The position numbers were made by a program, and so were the translations under genes. The notes under the pieces are model-generated. The model was given only the letters and a program-made list of their open reading frames with translations. It was not told where the DNA came from and searched no databases. DNA of 64,000 nt from CAIWHR01 sp963788185 (lineage in GTDB: Bacteria > Pseudomonadota > Gammaproteobacteria > Burkholderiales > Casimicrobiaceae), in the NCBI GenBank assembly GCA_963788185.1, contig CAWBGE010000023.1:186001-250000 (forward strand). The letters are read 5' to 3'. This document shows positions 35,023 through 44,016 of this stretch, piece after piece (position 1 is the first letter of the stretch; every line of letters starts with the position of its first letter).

Positions 35023-35997
35023 TCAGTCCAGCTTGGCGCCGGTTTCCTTGGCCACCCGCCCCCATTTCACGGCCTCGGCCTTGACGAATGCGGCGAAGTT
35101 TTCAGGCGTGTCGCCGACGTAGTCGGAGCCGGTGTCCGCCAGCACTTTCTGGAACTCCGGGGTCTTCATGAACTTGAGCGCCGCTTCGTTGATCCTGGCG
35201 ATCACATCCTGCGGCGTCTTGGCCGGGGCGAAGAAGCCGTACCACCCATAGGACTCCACCCCGGGCAGCCCGGCCTCGGCGAACGTCGGCACGTCCGGCA
35301 ATTGCGGCGAGCGCTGGCTGCCGCTGACGGCGATCGCCCTGACCTTGCCCGCCTTGATCTGCGGCATGATCGCGATCGTGGTGTCGAACATCATCGGCAC
35401 ATGGCCGCCGATCAGGTCGGTGATCGCCGGCGCCGATCCCTTGTACGGCACGTGGATCATGTCGAGCTTGGCGGTGGTGCGGAACAGTTCGCCCGTCATG
35501 TGCTGCGGCGTTCCGTTGCCGGCCGATGCCCACTGCGCCTTGCCCTGCTGCGCCTTGATGTGGGCTATCAGCTCCTGCAGGTTCTTCGCCGGCACCGACG
35601 GATGGACGGCCAGCACCAGGGGCACACGCAGCATGTTGGTGATCGGCGTCAGATCCTTCTGCGGATCGTAGGACATCTTGGTGTAGACGTAGGGGTTGAT
35701 CACGATCGGCCCGCCCGACGTGATCAGCAGCGTGTATCCATCCGCCGCCTGCTTGGACGCGTACTCGCTGCCGATGTTGCCGCCCGCGCCGCCGCGGTTG
35801 TCGATGATGAATGTCTTGCCGAACGCCTCGGTGAGCCCCTTGGCGGTGGGTCGCGCCACGATGTCCGAGGGCCCGCCCGGGGGCCAAGGCACGACGATGG
35901 TCACGTTCTTGGCGGGCCAGGATTGCGCGGCCGCCGCCGAGCACAACACCAGCCCCAGTACGCCTGCCCACCCCTTCAATCCACGATGCACGGCCAT
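35023..35997 (-). CDS. Bug family tripartite tricarboxylate transporter receptor
   Basis: A 324-residue periplasmic receptor with a signal peptide (cleavage after CSAAAAQS). The Bug signature WPAKNVTIVVPWPPGGPSD opens the mature protein, FIIDNRGGAGGNIGSE follows, and the C-terminal RSPQLPDVPTFAEAGLPG is diagnostic. Bug receptors bind small carboxylates through two lobes. AAGGAGG eight bases before the ATG at 35997 is strong. No TctAB genes are nearby, which is typical of orphan Bug proteins. It could deliver ligand to the TctAB pair at 18725-20708, whose own receptor is broken. Confidence 0.93.
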   Translation of the reverse strand: MAVHRGLKGWAGVLGLVLCSAAAAQSWPAKNVTIVVPWPPGGPSDIVARPTAKGLTEAFGKTFIIDNRGGAGGNIGSEYASKQAADGYTLLITSGGPIVINPYVYTKMSYDPQKDLTPITNMLRVPLVLAVHPSVPAKNLQELIAHIKAQQGKAQWASAGNGTPQHMTGELFRTTAKLDMIHVPYKGSAPAITDLIGGHVPMMFDTTIAIMPQIKAGKVRAIAVSGSQRSPQLPDVPTFAEAGLPGVESYGWYGFFAPAKTPQDVIARINEAALKFMKTPEFQKVLADTGSDYVGDTPENFAAFVKAEAVKWGRVAKETGAKLD

Positions 35998-36332
35998 TGC
36001 GAATCCCTCCTTGAGCGCCACGAATGATCCGATCATGCAACTGCCGGGCGCGGCGACGACCGGCTGGTCCAAACAGCTGATTTTAGAGCATCGCGGCCCG
36101 GGTTTCGCGTTCAGCCCCGGAAAAATCCGGCGCGCCGGAACTCCGGCAGCGCGCCGGCCCTCTGGTGCCACCACGTGGCGACCGGATGCGCCGGGTTGTC
36201 GAGGCTGGCGGCGCAATGTCGCCGCAGCCTGGCGCGCCCGCTCTGTGCATCTGACGCCCACGACGCACGCGAGGGCGCTGTGCGATGCGGCGCATCGTGG
36301 TAGCTTGGAGCGATCCGCCGCGATTGCGCCGC
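35998..36332. other. intergenic region between Bug receptor and EamA gene
   Basis: 335 bases with no confident gene. On the minus strand the last 30 codons ending near 36118 look protein-like (NPAHPVATWWHQRAG, ending FRRAGFFRG), but the sequence upstream in that frame is not, so this may be a remnant or chance. Promoters of the divergent neighbours must lie here. Confidence 0.4.
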
Positions 36333-37262
36333 ATGAAGTCCGAGAACGCCTTCTGGTTTGCCGCGCTGTGCCTGTTCTGGGGCGGCAACTGGCTGGCCGT
36401 GAAGATCGCCGTCACCGAAGCGCCCCCCCTCGCCGTCGGCACCATGCGCGCGCTGCTGAGCGGCATCATCATGCTGATGCTGGCCGGCCCGGGCCCCGTT
36501 CGCGCAATGCTAGTGCGCGCGCCGTGGCGCGTGTGCGCGGTGTCGCTGCTCACGACGACCGTCTGCTTCAGTGCCCTCTACTGGGGAGCGGCCCGGCTGT
36601 CCACCGGCGTCAGCGCGATCGTCAACAACGCGCTGATGCCGATCGGCCTGCTCGTCTTCGGTTATGCGTTTCGCGAGGAGACCCTGTCCGGGCGGCGCAT
36701 CACCGGCATCGCGCTGGGCGCGCTCGGCCTCGGGCTGCTGTTTGCGCGGCGAACGCAGGGCACGTTCGACGCCGATGCAGTGTACGGACTGGCCGCGGTT
36801 GCCGGCGGGACGCTCGCGCATTGCCTGGGTTCCGTCTGGTGTCGGCCGCTGCTGCGCGTGGGGTCACCGATGGCAGTGGGCAGCCTGCAGATGCTGCTGG
36901 GCGGAATACTCCTCGTTCCGGTCGCCGCGGTTATCGAGCAACCCGGCAGCGCCGAGCTCGCCCGGCTCGTCTCCCCGACGCTGCTCGCATGCATGGCGTG
37001 GATGGTGCTTGCCGGCGGCGTCGCGGCACTGGCGATCTACCTGCGTCTGATCCGCGACTGGGGTCCGGCCCGGGCGAGCATGTATGCGTTCATCTCTCCG
37101 ATCATCGCCACCGGCCTGGGTGCCGCGTTTCTCGGCGAGCGCTTGGGCCCGCTGGAGATCGCCGGGGCGCTCGTGCTGCTCGCAGCGGCAGGACTGGTGC
37201 TGCCGAGTCGGCTCGACAATATCGCGAGCACGCCGGACCGCGCGCCGGAACGATTGCCCTGA
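36333..37262 (+). CDS. EamA/DMT family transporter
   Basis: A 309-residue drug/metabolite exporter with ten predicted helices and two EamA repeats. The first repeat begins FWFAALCLFWGGNWLAVKIA. The ends of the repeats carry the typical LPIGLLVFGYAFREE and YAFISPIIATGLGAAFLGERLG motifs. The start at 36333 gives a short cytoplasmic lead before helix 1, but no ribosome site is convincing. An ATG at 36285 would add 16 residues. Substrate is unknown. A second EamA gene (38147) lies two genes downstream on the same strand. Confidence 0.88.
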   Translation: MKSENAFWFAALCLFWGGNWLAVKIAVTEAPPLAVGTMRALLSGIIMLMLAGPGPVRAMLVRAPWRVCAVSLLTTTVCFSALYWGAARLSTGVSAIVNNALMPIGLLVFGYAFREETLSGRRITGIALGALGLGLLFARRTQGTFDADAVYGLAAVAGGTLAHCLGSVWCRPLLRVGSPMAVGSLQMLLGGILLVPVAAVIEQPGSAELARLVSPTLLACMAWMVLAGGVAALAIYLRLIRDWGPARASMYAFISPIIATGLGAAFLGERLGPLEIAGALVLLAAAGLVLPSRLDNIASTPDRAPERLP

Positions 37263-37308
37263 CCAATTGCAGTAGACTCTGGCCCGTTTTCATCCCGCAG
37301 GGATTCCG

Positions 37309-38055
37309 ATGCATACGCCTTCGATGGACGAAGTGATCACCGACCTGGCCCCCACCGGCACGCTGCGCGCCGCGATCAATTTCGGCAATCCCGTGCTGGC
37401 GCAACGGGACCCGGCGACCGGCGAAGCCTGCGGCGTGACCGCGGAACTTGCGCGCGAACTCGCGTCGCGGCTGTCGGTACCGCTGCGCCTCGTCACTTTC
37501 GACGCCGCCGGCAAGGTGTTCGAGGCGCTCAAGTCGGACGCGTGGGACGTCGCCTTCCTGGCCATCGATCCGCTGCGCGCCCAGGAGATCGCTTTCACCG
37601 CACCCTACGTGATCATCGAGGGCGGTTACATGGTGCCGGTGGATTCCCCGCTGCAGAACATCGAGCACGTCGATCGGCCCGGCGTGCGCATTGCCGTGTC
37701 GAAAAACAGCGCCTACGATCTCCACCTCACGCGCACGATCCGGCATGCCGCGATCGTTCGTGCGCCGACGGGCAACGATGCCATCGAACTCTTCCTGCGC
37801 GAGAAATTCGACGTCGCCGCGGGCATCAAGGGACCGCTGCTGCGGCTTGCCGCCGGACATCCCGGTTTGCGGGTGATGGACGGGCGCTTCATGGTCATCG
37901 AGCAGGCGATGGGAACGCCGAGGGGCCGCGACGCGGGCCTGCACTACCTGCGGCTGTTCCTCGAGGAGAGGAAAGCCTCCGGCGCGATCGCGGACGGATT
38001 GCGCCGCAGCGGCCAGCACGACGCGCTCGTCGCGCCGGCGGCGCCGATCGCCTGA
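37309..38055 (+). CDS. solute-binding-protein-like (SBP_bac_3) protein without signal peptide
   Basis: A 248-residue protein with the fold of polar amino-acid-type receptors (AINFGNPVLAQRDPATGEACGVTAELARELA, given in outline; WDVAFLAIDPLRAQEIAFTAPY; GVRIAVSKNSAYDLHL). It starts directly with the domain (MHTPSMDEVITDL), and AGGGA six bases before the ATG confirms that start. There is therefore no signal peptide and no lipobox. Such leaderless members may be cytoplasmic enzymes (cyclohexadienyl dehydratase relatives) or sensors. No ABC permease is adjacent. It is flanked by two EamA exporters. Confidence 0.8.
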   Translation: MHTPSMDEVITDLAPTGTLRAAINFGNPVLAQRDPATGEACGVTAELARELASRLSVPLRLVTFDAAGKVFEALKSDAWDVAFLAIDPLRAQEIAFTAPYVIIEGGYMVPVDSPLQNIEHVDRPGVRIAVSKNSAYDLHLTRTIRHAAIVRAPTGNDAIELFLREKFDVAAGIKGPLLRLAAGHPGLRVMDGRFMVIEQAMGTPRGRDAGLHYLRLFLEERKASGAIADGLRRSGQHDALVAPAAPIA

Positions 38056-38146
38056 GAAGGCGCGATCGCCTGCCCGGGCGTCGCCATCGGCGCGTTGCGG
38101 TTGGGTTATCGTACGGCAACCGATCTCACCGGGTAGCTTCCGCACG

Positions 38147-39121
38147 ATGGCCTCGCACCTGGGACCCGCAGCGCTCCTCTATCTCACGCTGCCGCCGCTG
38201 ATGTGGGCGAGCAACGCGATCGTCGGCCGCCTGTCGGTGGCTGGCAGCGACCCGCTCATTTCGCCGATGACGCTGAACGCGCTGCGCTGGGGCGTTGCGC
38301 TCGTCCTTCTCGCCGCGATCGTCGGGTTCCAGTCGCGACGCAAGGCCCGCGCCAGCGTCGATGGCGCTGCCGCCGACGTCGAAGCTGCCGCCGGCGACGG
38401 TCCCGCCCGCCCCCGCGCGACCTGGCGCACCTACGCGATATTCGGCCTGTTGGCGGTGGCCGGCTACAACGCGCTGCAGTATCTCGCGCTGCGCACCTCG
38501 ACGGCGATCAACGTGACCCTGATCGCCGCCGGCGGTCCGCTGTTCGTCCTGCTCATCGGCCGCATCTTCTTCGCTGCCCATGCCCGACGCTGGGCGTGGA
38601 TCGGCGCCGGGTTGTCGCTGGTCGGCGTGTTCGTGGTGCTCACCGGCGGCGAGATCGGACGCCTCGCCCGGCTGCGCTTCGCCGCCGGCGATCTGCTGAT
38701 GGTGGCAGCGACCGTCGTCTGGGCGCTGTACTCGTGGTTGCTGCGACGACGGCGCCCCGCGGTGCCCGTGCTGACGCTGCTCCTGCTGCAGACCGCATGG
38801 GGTGTCGCGCTGTCGGTGCCGGTCGTGGCGGTCGAGTGGCTGGCCGGGGATTTCGTACTGCGCATCGAACCCCGGACCGCGGCGGTCGTCGCCTGGGTGG
38901 CGCTGGGTCCGTCGCTGCTCGCCTACTGGTGCTGGGATCGCGGCATCGCCCGTGCCGGACCGCTGTTGCCGTCGTTCTTCGCCAATCTCACGCCGCTGTT
39001 CGCCGCGCTGATGTCGGCCGCCTTGCTCGGCGAGCCGCCGCACGGCTTCCACGCCGCGGCCTTCGCGCTGATCGCGGGCGGCATCGTCGTCTCGCAGCGC
39101 GGCGCCCGGCCGCACCATTGA
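38147..39121 (+). CDS. EamA/DMT family transporter
   Basis: A 324-residue ten-helix exporter of the RhaT/EamA group. Helix 1 contains LYLTLPPLMWASNAIVGRL. A charged cytoplasmic loop (RRKARASVDGAAADVEAA) separates helices 2 and 3. The C-terminal repeat ends FFANLTPLFAALMSAALLGEPPHG, given in outline. The long acidic-basic loop is unusual among EamA proteins. Substrate is unknown. It is not closely similar to the EamA protein at 36333 by eye, so a recent duplication is unlikely. Confidence 0.88.
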   Translation: MASHLGPAALLYLTLPPLMWASNAIVGRLSVAGSDPLISPMTLNALRWGVALVLLAAIVGFQSRRKARASVDGAAADVEAAAGDGPARPRATWRTYAIFGLLAVAGYNALQYLALRTSTAINVTLIAAGGPLFVLLIGRIFFAAHARRWAWIGAGLSLVGVFVVLTGGEIGRLARLRFAAGDLLMVAATVVWALYSWLLRRRRPAVPVLTLLLLQTAWGVALSVPVVAVEWLAGDFVLRIEPRTAAVVAWVALGPSLLAYWCWDRGIARAGPLLPSFFANLTPLFAALMSAALLGEPPHGFHAAAFALIAGGIVVSQRGARPHH

Positions 39122-39256
39122 TTCGCCGCCCAGAAGGCCGAATTTCGGCGGGATCGCCGTCGCGCCGGTCGCGAATCGCGGCCACGGCGTCCCTGCATGA
39201 CACGCGCAGGGTTGCGGCGAGGGGTTTCGAAATGGATTGTCTGAAGTCGTCTATCG

Positions 39257-39289
39257 ATAGCGTACGTCTATCGATAACGTAAATACAAT
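39257..39289 (+). promoter_or_regulatory. OxyR-type site and promoter of ahpC
   Basis: ATAG-N7-CTAT (39257-39271) is an exact OxyR half-unit inside a longer dyad, CGATAGCGTACGTCTATCG. A TACAAT -10 lies at 39284-39289, and the dyad takes the place of the -35, as expected for an OxyR-activated promoter. ahpC starts 85 bases further on. Confidence 0.6.
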
Positions 39290-39373
39290 CAACTGGATTA
39301 ATCAATAACCAACTCCTATCATTCGTCCGTCGATGCAACGCCTCGATCGATCGTCAACTTTCAGGAGTTCACC

Positions 39374-39937
39374 ATGTCCTTGATCAACACCCAGGTAAAG
39401 CCTTTCAGCGCCACCGCTTACCAGAACGGAGAGTTCGTCCCCGTCACCGAACAAAGCCTCAAGGGCAAGTGGTCGGTGGTGGTCTTCTACCCGGCCGATT
39501 TCACGTTTGTCTGCCCGACCGAACTCGGCGACCTCGCCGACCACTACGACACGTTCAAGTCCCTCGGCGTCGAGATCTACGGCGTGTCGACCGACACCCA
39601 CTTCGCGCACAAGGCCTGGCACGACACTTCGGACACGATCGGCAGGATCCGCTACCCGCTGGTCGGCGACCCCACCGGCACGCTGACCCGCAACTTCGAC
39701 GTGATGATCGAAGAAGAAGGCCTCGCGCTGCGCGGCACGTTCGTCGTCAATCCCGAAGGCGTGATCAAGCTGTGCGAGATCCACGACAACGGCATCGGCC
39801 GCGACGCCAGGGAACTGCTGCGCAAGGTGCAGGCGGCGCAGTACGTGGCCAGCCATCCGGGCGAAGTCTGCCCCGCCAAGTGGACGCCGGGCGCGCAGAC
39901 CCTCGCACCGTCGCTGGACCTGGTCGGCAAGATCTGA
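39374..39937 (+). CDS. ahpC: alkyl hydroperoxide reductase subunit C (typical 2-Cys peroxiredoxin)
   Basis: A 187-residue peroxiredoxin that reduces hydrogen peroxide and organic peroxides. The peroxidatic cysteine is in PADFTFVCPTELGDLA (residue 47) and the resolving cysteine in HPGEVCPAKWTPG near residue 166. The length equals that of E. coli AhpC. AGGAG six bases before the ATG and an OxyR site upstream indicate strong, peroxide-induced expression. ahpF follows after 119 bases, with a hairpin between them. Confidence 0.98.
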   Translation: MSLINTQVKPFSATAYQNGEFVPVTEQSLKGKWSVVVFYPADFTFVCPTELGDLADHYDTFKSLGVEIYGVSTDTHFAHKAWHDTSDTIGRIRYPLVGDPTGTLTRNFDVMIEEEGLALRGTFVVNPEGVIKLCEIHDNGIGRDARELLRKVQAAQYVASHPGEVCPAKWTPGAQTLAPSLDLVGKI

Positions 39938-39951
39938 CGCAGCCGTTGTCC

Positions 39952-39978
39952 GGGACGTAGCCCTCGCGGCTTCGTCCC
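39952..39978 (+). terminator. hairpin between ahpC and ahpF
   Basis: GGGACG pairs with CGTCCC, and GCC with GGC further in, giving a bulged stem 15 bases after the ahpC stop. It has no T-run. It may protect the abundant ahpC message or reduce read-through into ahpF. Confidence 0.4.
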
Positions 39979-40056
39979 GTGCGGCCGGGCGACCCGCCTG
40001 TCGCGGGCCGCACCCCTCACTCATCACCGACAACTCGAATTCCGCAGGAGCACGCC

Positions 40057-41637
40057 ATGCTGGACGCCGCCGTCAAGACGCAATTGCAGTCCTACCTCGA
40101 GAAGCTGCTGCTGCCGATCGAACTCGTCGCGTCGCTCGACGACGGTGAAGCGTCGCGCGAGATGCGGGCGCTGCTGCACGACATCGCCGGCCTGTCGCCG
40201 CTGATCACCGTCGGCGAACGTCGTGACGATGGCCAGCGCACGCCGTCGTTCGCCGTCAACCGTGTGGGCAGCGACATGGGAATCCGCTTTGCCGGCATTC
40301 CGATGGGTCACGAGTTCACGTCGCTGGTGCTGGCACTCCTGCAGGCGGGCGGCCATCCGCCCAAGGTCGACATCGCGATCCTCGACCAGATTCGCGACCT
40401 CGACGGCGACTATCGCTTCGAGACGTACATTTCATTGACCTGCCAGAACTGTCCCGAGGTGGTGCAGGCGCTGAACCTGATGGCGGTCGTCAATCCGCGC
40501 ATCCGGCACGTGATGGTCGACGGTGCGCTCTACCAGGGCGAGGTGGAGGCGCGTCGCATCATGGCCGTGCCCAGCGTGCACCTCAACGGCGAGCCGTTCG
40601 CGCAGGGTCGGATGAGTCTGGAGGAGATCCTCGCCAAGCTCGACGCCGGCAGCGTCCGACGCGAGGCGGCGAAGATCGGCGCCAAGGCGCCCTTCGACGT
40701 GCTCATCGTCGGCGGCGGGCCTGCAGGGGCGTCGGCTGCCATCTACGCCGCGCGCAAGGGCATCCGCACCGGCGTCGTCGCCGAACGCTTCGGCGGCCAG
40801 GTGCTGGACACGCTCGGCATCGAGAACTTCATCTCGGTGAAGGAAACGGAAGGGCCGAAGCTCGCCGCCGCGCTGGAGCAGCACGTCAGGTCCCACGACG
40901 TCGACGTGATGAACCTGCAGCGCGCCCAGGCGCTGTTGCCCGCCGCCGACGCCACCGGTTTGCACGAAGTGCGGCTCGAGAGCGGCGCCACGCTGCGCGC
41001 GAAAACGCTGGTGATCGCCACCGGTGCGCGCTGGCGCGAGATGAACGTGCCGGGTGAACGTGCCTACCGCGGCAAAGGTGTCGCCTACTGCCCGCACTGC
41101 GACGGCCCGCTGTTCAAGGGCAAGCGCGTGGCAGTGATCGGCGGCGGCAATTCCGGCGTCGAGGCCGCGATCGACCTGGCCGGCATCGTGTCCCACGTGA
41201 CGCTGCTGGAGTTCGAACCGCAGCTGCGTGCCGACGCCGTGCTGCAGCGCAAGCTCGCGAGCCTGCCGAACGTGACGGTGATCACGCAGGCGCTCTCCAC
41301 CGAAGTCATCGGCGACGGGCAGAAGGTCACCCGCCTCGACTACACCGACCGCCGCGACGGGACCGGCCATCGGATCGGACTCGACGGCATCTTCGTGCAG
41401 ATCGGGCTCCTGCCCAACACCGACTGGCTGAAGGGCGTCGTCGCACTGAGCAAACGCGGCGAGATCGAGGTCGACGCACGAGGCGCCACCTCGGTGCCCG
41501 GTGTATTCGCCGCGGGCGACGCGACGACCGTGCCCTACAAGCAGATCATCATCGCCATGGGCGAGGGATCGAAGGCCGCGCTCAGCGCGTTCGATCATCT
41601 GATCCGCGTGCCGGTGCCCGAGGATGCGATCGCCTGA
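40057..41637 (+). CDS. ahpF: alkyl hydroperoxide reductase subunit F
   Basis: A 526-residue flavoprotein disulfide reductase that recharges AhpC with electrons from NADH. The N-terminal double-thioredoxin domain carries LTCQNCPEVVQ. The FAD motif is VLIVGGGPAGASAAIYAARKG, given here in part. The second dinucleotide motif is VAVIGGGNSGVEAAID, and the redox-active pair is in VAYCPHCDGPLFKG. The C-terminal GVFAAGDATTVPYKQI binds FAD. CAGGAG six bases before the ATG at 40057 sets the start. Confidence 0.98.
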   Translation: MLDAAVKTQLQSYLEKLLLPIELVASLDDGEASREMRALLHDIAGLSPLITVGERRDDGQRTPSFAVNRVGSDMGIRFAGIPMGHEFTSLVLALLQAGGHPPKVDIAILDQIRDLDGDYRFETYISLTCQNCPEVVQALNLMAVVNPRIRHVMVDGALYQGEVEARRIMAVPSVHLNGEPFAQGRMSLEEILAKLDAGSVRREAAKIGAKAPFDVLIVGGGPAGASAAIYAARKGIRTGVVAERFGGQVLDTLGIENFISVKETEGPKLAAALEQHVRSHDVDVMNLQRAQALLPAADATGLHEVRLESGATLRAKTLVIATGARWREMNVPGERAYRGKGVAYCPHCDGPLFKGKRVAVIGGGNSGVEAAIDLAGIVSHVTLLEFEPQLRADAVLQRKLASLPNVTVITQALSTEVIGDGQKVTRLDYTDRRDGTGHRIGLDGIFVQIGLLPNTDWLKGVVALSKRGEIEVDARGATSVPGVFAAGDATTVPYKQIIIAMGEGSKAALSAFDHLIRVPVPEDAIA

Positions 41638-41642
41638 AGTCC

Positions 41643-41664
41643 GGCGCGACGGCAGGCTCGCGCC
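41643..41664 (+). terminator. hairpin after ahpF
   Basis: GGCGCGA and TCGCGCC make a perfect 7-bp stem with an 8-base loop, five bases after the ahpF stop. There is no T-run, so terminator function rests on position. Confidence 0.4.
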
Positions 41665-41888
41665 GTAGTCCCCTGCGCCCGGGAGGTCTCGCATTCGCTT
41701 CCGCCCCGCCGAAGCCCGCATGTGGCCGTGCCATTGTGGTGCATCGCACTATGCCGTCCGGGCGTCATCGGCTGAACTTATGACGATGATTCGAAACGAT
41801 GATTTGATTCCGTCGATGGCCGCCAGTATCTTCCATTGCTGCGATGCAACATGCACTGTCCTACGTCCGGCCGTCAAAGGAAACCATC

Positions 41889-42137
41889 ATGACCACTGCA
41901 CAGACAATCTCCCCGGAGCTGCTTCTCGCGCCCCGTGACAGGCTTCGGCAAGAAGCCGCCAGGCCCGGCTTGCTGTCGCGCCTGCGCACGCTGTTCGCGC
42001 GCGTTGGCGACTGCTTCGAGAGCTACGACGACTACTTTGCCGAAATGGAACGTTCGCTGCCGATGCACGTGCGCGAACAGCGGCGCGAGCGCCGGCAAGC
42101 CGACCGGCTGTTGCTGATCGTGACGTTGAGCCACTGA
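41889..42137 (+). CDS. small hypothetical protein, 82 residues
   Basis: Starts MTTAQTISPELLLAP at 41889, with AAAGG a short way upstream. An in-frame ATG at 41844 is possible but lacks a site. The product is arginine-rich with an acidic aromatic patch (CFESYDDYFAEMERSLP) followed by a basic helix (REQRRERRQADRLLLI). There is no signal peptide or clear membrane span. The family is unknown to me. It has its own 250-base upstream region after ahpF and converges on the dehydratase gene. Confidence 0.5.
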   Translation: MTTAQTISPELLLAPRDRLRQEAARPGLLSRLRTLFARVGDCFESYDDYFAEMERSLPMHVREQRRERRQADRLLLIVTLSH

Positions 42138-42171
42138 CGCGGCCCCTTCGGGGTGCCCGGGTTCGCCGCCG

Positions 42172-43905
42172 TCAGTAAATGGCCGGCTCGCCCACCGGTG
42201 CGCCGAATGACGTTTCGAGAAAGTCGAAATCGCAGCCCTGATCGGCTTGCAGGATGTGGCGGCTGAACATCCAGCCGTAGCCGCGCTCGTACTTTCTCGC
42301 CGGGGTCGTCCACGCGGCGCGCCGGCGCGCGAGTTCTGCATCGTCGACCTGCAGATGGATCCGGCGGGCGGCAACGTCGACGGCGATGAGATCGCCCGTC
42401 TTCACCAGCGCCAGCGGCCCGCCGATGTAGGCTTCGGGTGAGCAGTGCAGCATGCACGCGCCGTAGCTCGTGCCGCTCATCCGGGCGTCCGAAAGACGCA
42501 GCATGTCCTTGACGCCCTGCTTCACCAGCTTGGTCGGGATCGGCAGCATCCCCCACTCGGGCATGCCCGGGCCGCCCTGCGGGCCCGCGTTGCGCAGTAC
42601 GAGGATGTGGTCGCCGGTCACGTCGAGATCGGGATCGTCAATCGCGGCCTTCAGCGACGGGTAGTCGTCGAACACCAGCGCAGGGCCGGTGTGCTGCAGC
42701 AGCTTCGGCGCGCAGGCACTCGGTTTGATCACGCAGCCGTCAGGGGCGATATTGCCGCGCAGGACGGCAAGCGCGCCTTCCGCGTAGATCGGATCGGCAA
42801 GCGGCCGGATCACGTCGTCGTCGTAGACCGCCGCACCCTCGATGTTTTCGCCGAGCGTGCGACCGTTGACGGTCAGCGCCCCGAGGTGCAGGTGTCCGGC
42901 GACGCGATTGAGCATCGCGGGCAGCCCGCCAGCGTAGTAGAAGTCCTCCATCAGGTACCTGTCGCCGCTCGGCCGGATGTTGGCGATCACCGGCACCCTG
43001 CGGCTCGTCGCGTCGAAATCGTCGAGACCGATGGGGCAGCCGGCACGTCGGGACATGGCCACCAGGTGGATGATCGCGTTGGTCGAGCAGCCCATCGCCA
43101 TCGCGCAGACGACGCCGTTCTCGAAACTCTCGCGGGAGAGCATTTTCGCCGGGGTCAGGCCGTCCCAGACCATCTCTACGATACGGCGGCCGCACTCGGC
43201 GCTCATCCGAGGGTGACCGGAGTCGGGCGCCGGGATCGATGACGCGCCGGGCAGCGTCATGCCAATCGCCTCGGCAATCCCCATCATCGTAGCCGCCGTA
43301 CCCATGGTCATGCAGGTTCCGTAGCTGCGCGCGATGCCTGCCTCCACTTCGCGCCACTCGGCTTCCGTGAGCCGTCCCGCGCGCCGCTCGTCCCAGTACT
43401 TGAAGCTGTCCGAGCCCGATCCGAGGGCCTTGCCCCGCCAGTTGCCGCGCAACATCGGACCGGCCGGAAGGAAGATGCACGGCACGCCCGCGCTGAACGC
43501 GCCCATCAGCAGGCCGGGCGTGGTCTTGTCGCAGCCGCCCATCAGCACCGCGCCGTCGACCGGGTGGCTGCGGATCAATTCCTCGGCCTCCATGGCGAGG
43601 AAGTTGCGATAGAGCATCGCTGTCGGCTTCACGATCGGCTCCGACAGCGAGATCGCGGGAAGCTCCACCGGGAAGCCGCCGGCCTGCAGCACGCCGCGCT
43701 TCACGTCCTCGATCCGGTGCTTGAAGTGCGCGTGGCATTGGTTGACGTCGCTCCAGGTGTTGATGATCCCGATGACCGGCCTGCCCTTCCAGTCGGCGGG
43801 CGCATAGCCCATCTGCATGAAGCGCGACCGATGGCCGAACGAGCGGAAATCGTCGGGCGCGAACCAGCGCGCGCTGCGCAGCGAATCGTATTTTTCTGAC
43901 GACAT
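42172..43905 (-). CDS. IlvD/Edd family sugar-acid dehydratase
   Basis: A 577-residue iron-sulfur dehydratase. Cluster cysteines are in LMGGCDKTTPGLLMG and YGTCMTMGTAATMMG, with a third in MAMGCSTNAIIH. The Mg/active-site region SDARMSGTSYGACML is present. It is closer to the pentonate/hexonate dehydratases (L-arabinonate, D-xylonate or galactonate type) than to IlvD, judging by FAPDDFRSFGHRSRFMQMGY at the N-terminus. It dehydrates a sugar acid to a 2-keto-3-deoxy acid. The LacI regulator gene ends 111 bases upstream on the same strand, so the two may be co-transcribed. Confidence 0.9.
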   Translation of the reverse strand: MSSEKYDSLRSARWFAPDDFRSFGHRSRFMQMGYAPADWKGRPVIGIINTWSDVNQCHAHFKHRIEDVKRGVLQAGGFPVELPAISLSEPIVKPTAMLYRNFLAMEAEELIRSHPVDGAVLMGGCDKTTPGLLMGAFSAGVPCIFLPAGPMLRGNWRGKALGSGSDSFKYWDERRAGRLTEAEWREVEAGIARSYGTCMTMGTAATMMGIAEAIGMTLPGASSIPAPDSGHPRMSAECGRRIVEMVWDGLTPAKMLSRESFENGVVCAMAMGCSTNAIIHLVAMSRRAGCPIGLDDFDATSRRVPVIANIRPSGDRYLMEDFYYAGGLPAMLNRVAGHLHLGALTVNGRTLGENIEGAAVYDDDVIRPLADPIYAEGALAVLRGNIAPDGCVIKPSACAPKLLQHTGPALVFDDYPSLKAAIDDPDLDVTGDHILVLRNAGPQGGPGMPEWGMLPIPTKLVKQGVKDMLRLSDARMSGTSYGACMLHCSPEAYIGGPLALVKTGDLIAVDVAARRIHLQVDDAELARRRAAWTTPARKYERGYGWMFSRHILQADQGCDFDFLETSFGAPVGEPAIY

Positions 43906-44016
43906 GGAGTTGCTCTGGAAAACGGGGAAAGGAAAATCCTACTCTACCCCGACCAGCGGCGCGTCGATACCAGGCGCGCAAGCGCCGACCGACCACTTAC
44001 GAAGGGGTCGCGAACC

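Noticed and set aside
36118..36300. A minus-strand coding fragment ending FRRAGFFRG
   Set aside because: Only the last 30 codons look protein-like. There is no start, no ribosome site and no coherent upstream sequence, so I did not call a gene.
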